Below the pieces are notes generated by a model. It saw nothing but the letters and a program-made list of their open reading frames with translations. It was not told where the DNA came from and made no database searches. A stretch of DNA of 6,582 nucleotides from an uncultured Gammaproteobacteria bacterium. Lineage in GTDB: Bacteria; Pseudomonadota; Gammaproteobacteria; Pseudomonadales; DT-91. Within the stretch, counting starts at the first letter, position 1. Every line of letters begins with the position of its first letter. Position numbers and translations under genes: made by a program. The stretch spans positions 4,049 to 10,630 of the forward strand of contig CAKMZU010000100.1 in NCBI GenBank assembly GCA_929200485.1, given 5' to 3'. Of the stretch, positions 5,138 through 6,582 are shown one piece after another.

Positions 5138-6582
5138 TCCGATGGCAGCTCCTGTTAACGCTTGTAATTACAAGTATTGTTTTATCCGGATGTTTCTGGA
5201 ATAAAAAAGAAACCGATGGCGTTATGCGACTCGGAGATTTGATTCCCCTGGATGCATCTTCTGACAAGCAGTTCATTCAGGTATCGACCCATGAGCAGAT
5301 CGACTTATACGAGACGCTTTTGAATCATGTGGATTCGGCAAAAATGCGCGGCCAGATATTGAATCGAATAGCGGACCTGGAATTGATTTATCAGGAACAG
5401 CTTGCAGATAAATCATTGGACGGCGCTGATAATGCCGCTTACGTTGCCAATTACCAGAAAAACATTGAACTTTATCAGGCATTGTTAAAAGATTTTCCGC
5501 ATGTGGCACATAATGATGCAATCTATTACCAGATGGCCAAAGCCTATGATTTATCGGGTAATCAACGCGGTGCGTTAGCCGCTCTTCGACAGTTAGTGAT
5601 CAAATACCCTGAATCCCTTTATACCAACGAATCCTGGTTTCGTATGGGAGATTACTATTTTGTCTTAAGAGAATATGGTCAGGCTGAGATTGCTTTTAAC
5701 AAAGTGGTAGAAAGCGTGAAGAAAACCCCGTATTTTGAAAATGCGGTGTATATGAAGGCTTGGAGCTTATATAAGCAAGATAAGCTTGCTGAATCTTCAC
5801 AAGTATTCTATGAAATTTTTGATACCCACATGGGGCAATCAAATACAATTGATCGGGTTGCAGAAAATAAACGCTTAATGGTTGAAGATAGCTTGCGAAT
5901 GCTGGCAACCATTTTTTCTCAAACCGGTGGTGTTGAAGCATTAGTTGCTTTTTATCAAGGCAAAGAAAAAAAGCCGTATCAGCCGTTAATCTATGATGCG
6001 TTAGCGACACATTACGAGAAAAAAGAGCGTTATCTTGATGCTATTGCGACTTATCGAGCTTATATCAATGCCTATCCCATTAGTGACTCTGCACCAGTTC
6101 ACGCCAATAAAATCATGGATTTAATGCGTGAAGCACGTTTTTATAATAAGTTGCCTCAAGAGAAGGTGGCTTTTGTTAACGTCTATGGTAAACAAAGCGA
6201 TTACTATTCGGCAGCGACTTATAATGCAAAGCAATATATTGATGAATACCTGCTTTTGTATCTGGATGAATTAGGTCGCCATTACCACGCAGAAGCATTA
6301 GAAAAATATAAACAAGTTAAGCGCTATAAAGTCCCACCCAAGCGTTACCAGGATGCATTGAATAAAAGCTTTGAGCGGGCGATTCATTATCATGAAGCCT
6401 ATATAGCTTCGTTTTGGGATGATTTCCATTCACCTGAAAAAGCATTTTTAATTGCTGAAGCGCGAGTGAAAATGCGTGATCCCCACAAAGCGATTAAGGC
6501 TTATGAATATGCGGCCTACGATTTTGGTCTTCATCCATATTCTGAGAAATCTGCTTATTCAGCGATTCTTTTGTATCAGCGA
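5128..6582 (+). CDS. TPR-repeat outer-membrane lipoprotein, N-terminal part (3' end beyond window)
   Basis: My translation is open for 485 codons from ATG 5128 to the window edge, with no stop. The start overlaps the previous gene by 10 bases and has a strong ribosome-binding site. A lipoprotein signal peptide ends in the lipobox LSGC, giving lipidated Cys22. Phe23 at +2 is not an inner-membrane retention signal, so outer-membrane anchoring by Lol is expected. TPR-like repeats are clear at about 129-162 (AIYYQMAKAYDLSGNQRGAL), 166-197, 203-235 and 285-318 (YDALATHYEKKERYLDAIAT). Further helical repeats fill about 360-485, including AEALEKYKQVKRY and AIKAYEYAAYDFG. Such proteins are scaffolds or peptidoglycan/outer-membrane adaptors. 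With the two upstream genes it probably forms the outer part of a trans-envelope complex, similar in kind to TPR lipoproteins of Glt-type or TonB2-type systems. BamD-like or YbgF-like roles are less likely, given the length and operon. Confidence 0.88.
   Translation, partial: MEIIRWQLLLTLVITSIVLSGCFWNKKETDGVMRLGDLIPLDASSDKQFIQVSTHEQIDLYETLLNHVDSAKMRGQILNRIADLELIYQEQLADKSLDGADNAAYVANYQKNIELYQALLKDFPHVAHNDAIYYQMAKAYDLSGNQRGALAALRQLVIKYPESLYTNESWFRMGDYYFVLREYGQAEIAFNKVVESVKKTPYFENAVYMKAWSLYKQDKLAESSQVFYEIFDTHMGQSNTIDRVAENKRLMVEDSLRMLATIFSQTGGVEALVAFYQGKEKKPYQPLIYDALATHYEKKERYLDAIATYRAYINAYPISDSAPVHANKIMDLMREARFYNKLPQEKVAFVNVYGKQSDYYSAATYNAKQYIDEYLLLYLDELGRHYHAEALEKYKQVKRYKVPPKRYQDALNKSFERAIHYHEAYIASFWDDFHSPEKAFLIAEARVKMRDPHKAIKAYEYAAYDFGLHPYSEKSAYSAILLYQR

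Noticed and set aside
5696..6010. Minus-strand open frame of 104 codons
   Set aside because: It lies opposite TPR repeats of the lipoprotein; the plus-strand frame has repeat periodicity and stays open to the window end.

Overview
The window looks like chromosomal DNA from a Gram-negative bacterium of moderate to low GC, most likely a gammaproteobacterium. This rests on the protein types (TonB-dependent receptor, LpxR-like outer-membrane barrel, lipoprotein with an outer-membrane sorting signal) and remembered family resemblance; nothing in the window fixes genus or species. All five genes encode proteins with export signals that would act in the periplasm or outer membrane.

Layout. Positions 1-1357 (minus strand) hold the N-terminal 452 residues of a TonB-dependent receptor: signal peptide, TonB-box-like segment, complete plug and the first part of the barrel. 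The gene runs off the left edge. A very AT-rich divergent spacer (about 1358-1524) separates it from a plus-strand gene (about 1525-2457) for an outer-membrane barrel of the LpxR / DUF2219 lipid A 3'-O-deacylase family. A 358-base non-coding stretch (2458-2815) follows. It contains small hairpins, a plausible sigma70 promoter and a three-copy 11-bp tandem repeat. Next comes a tight plus-strand operon: a 177-residue periplasmic protein (2816-3349, short coiled coil plus beta-rich domain), a 594-residue exported TPR/coiled-coil protein (3353-5137, 3-base gap), and a TPR lipoprotein (from 5128, 10-base overlap) that runs off the right edge after 485 codons.

How the genes may work together. The operon has the look of the periplasmic/outer-membrane part of a trans-envelope machine. 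From memory, similar trios of small periplasmic protein, TPR protein and TPR lipoprotein occur next to ExbB/TolQ- and ExbD/TolR-type motors and AgmX/PglI (TonB-like) proteins. This recalls the core of the Myxococcus Agl-Glt apparatus, or TonB2/TtpC-type energy transducers that use TPR accessory proteins. The motor genes would lie to the right of this window and are not seen here. The nearby TonB-dependent receptor makes a dedicated energised-uptake role an alternative to motility. This assembly is the best candidate for an under-described system in the window. The LpxR-like gene lies between the two parts and may be unrelated to them.
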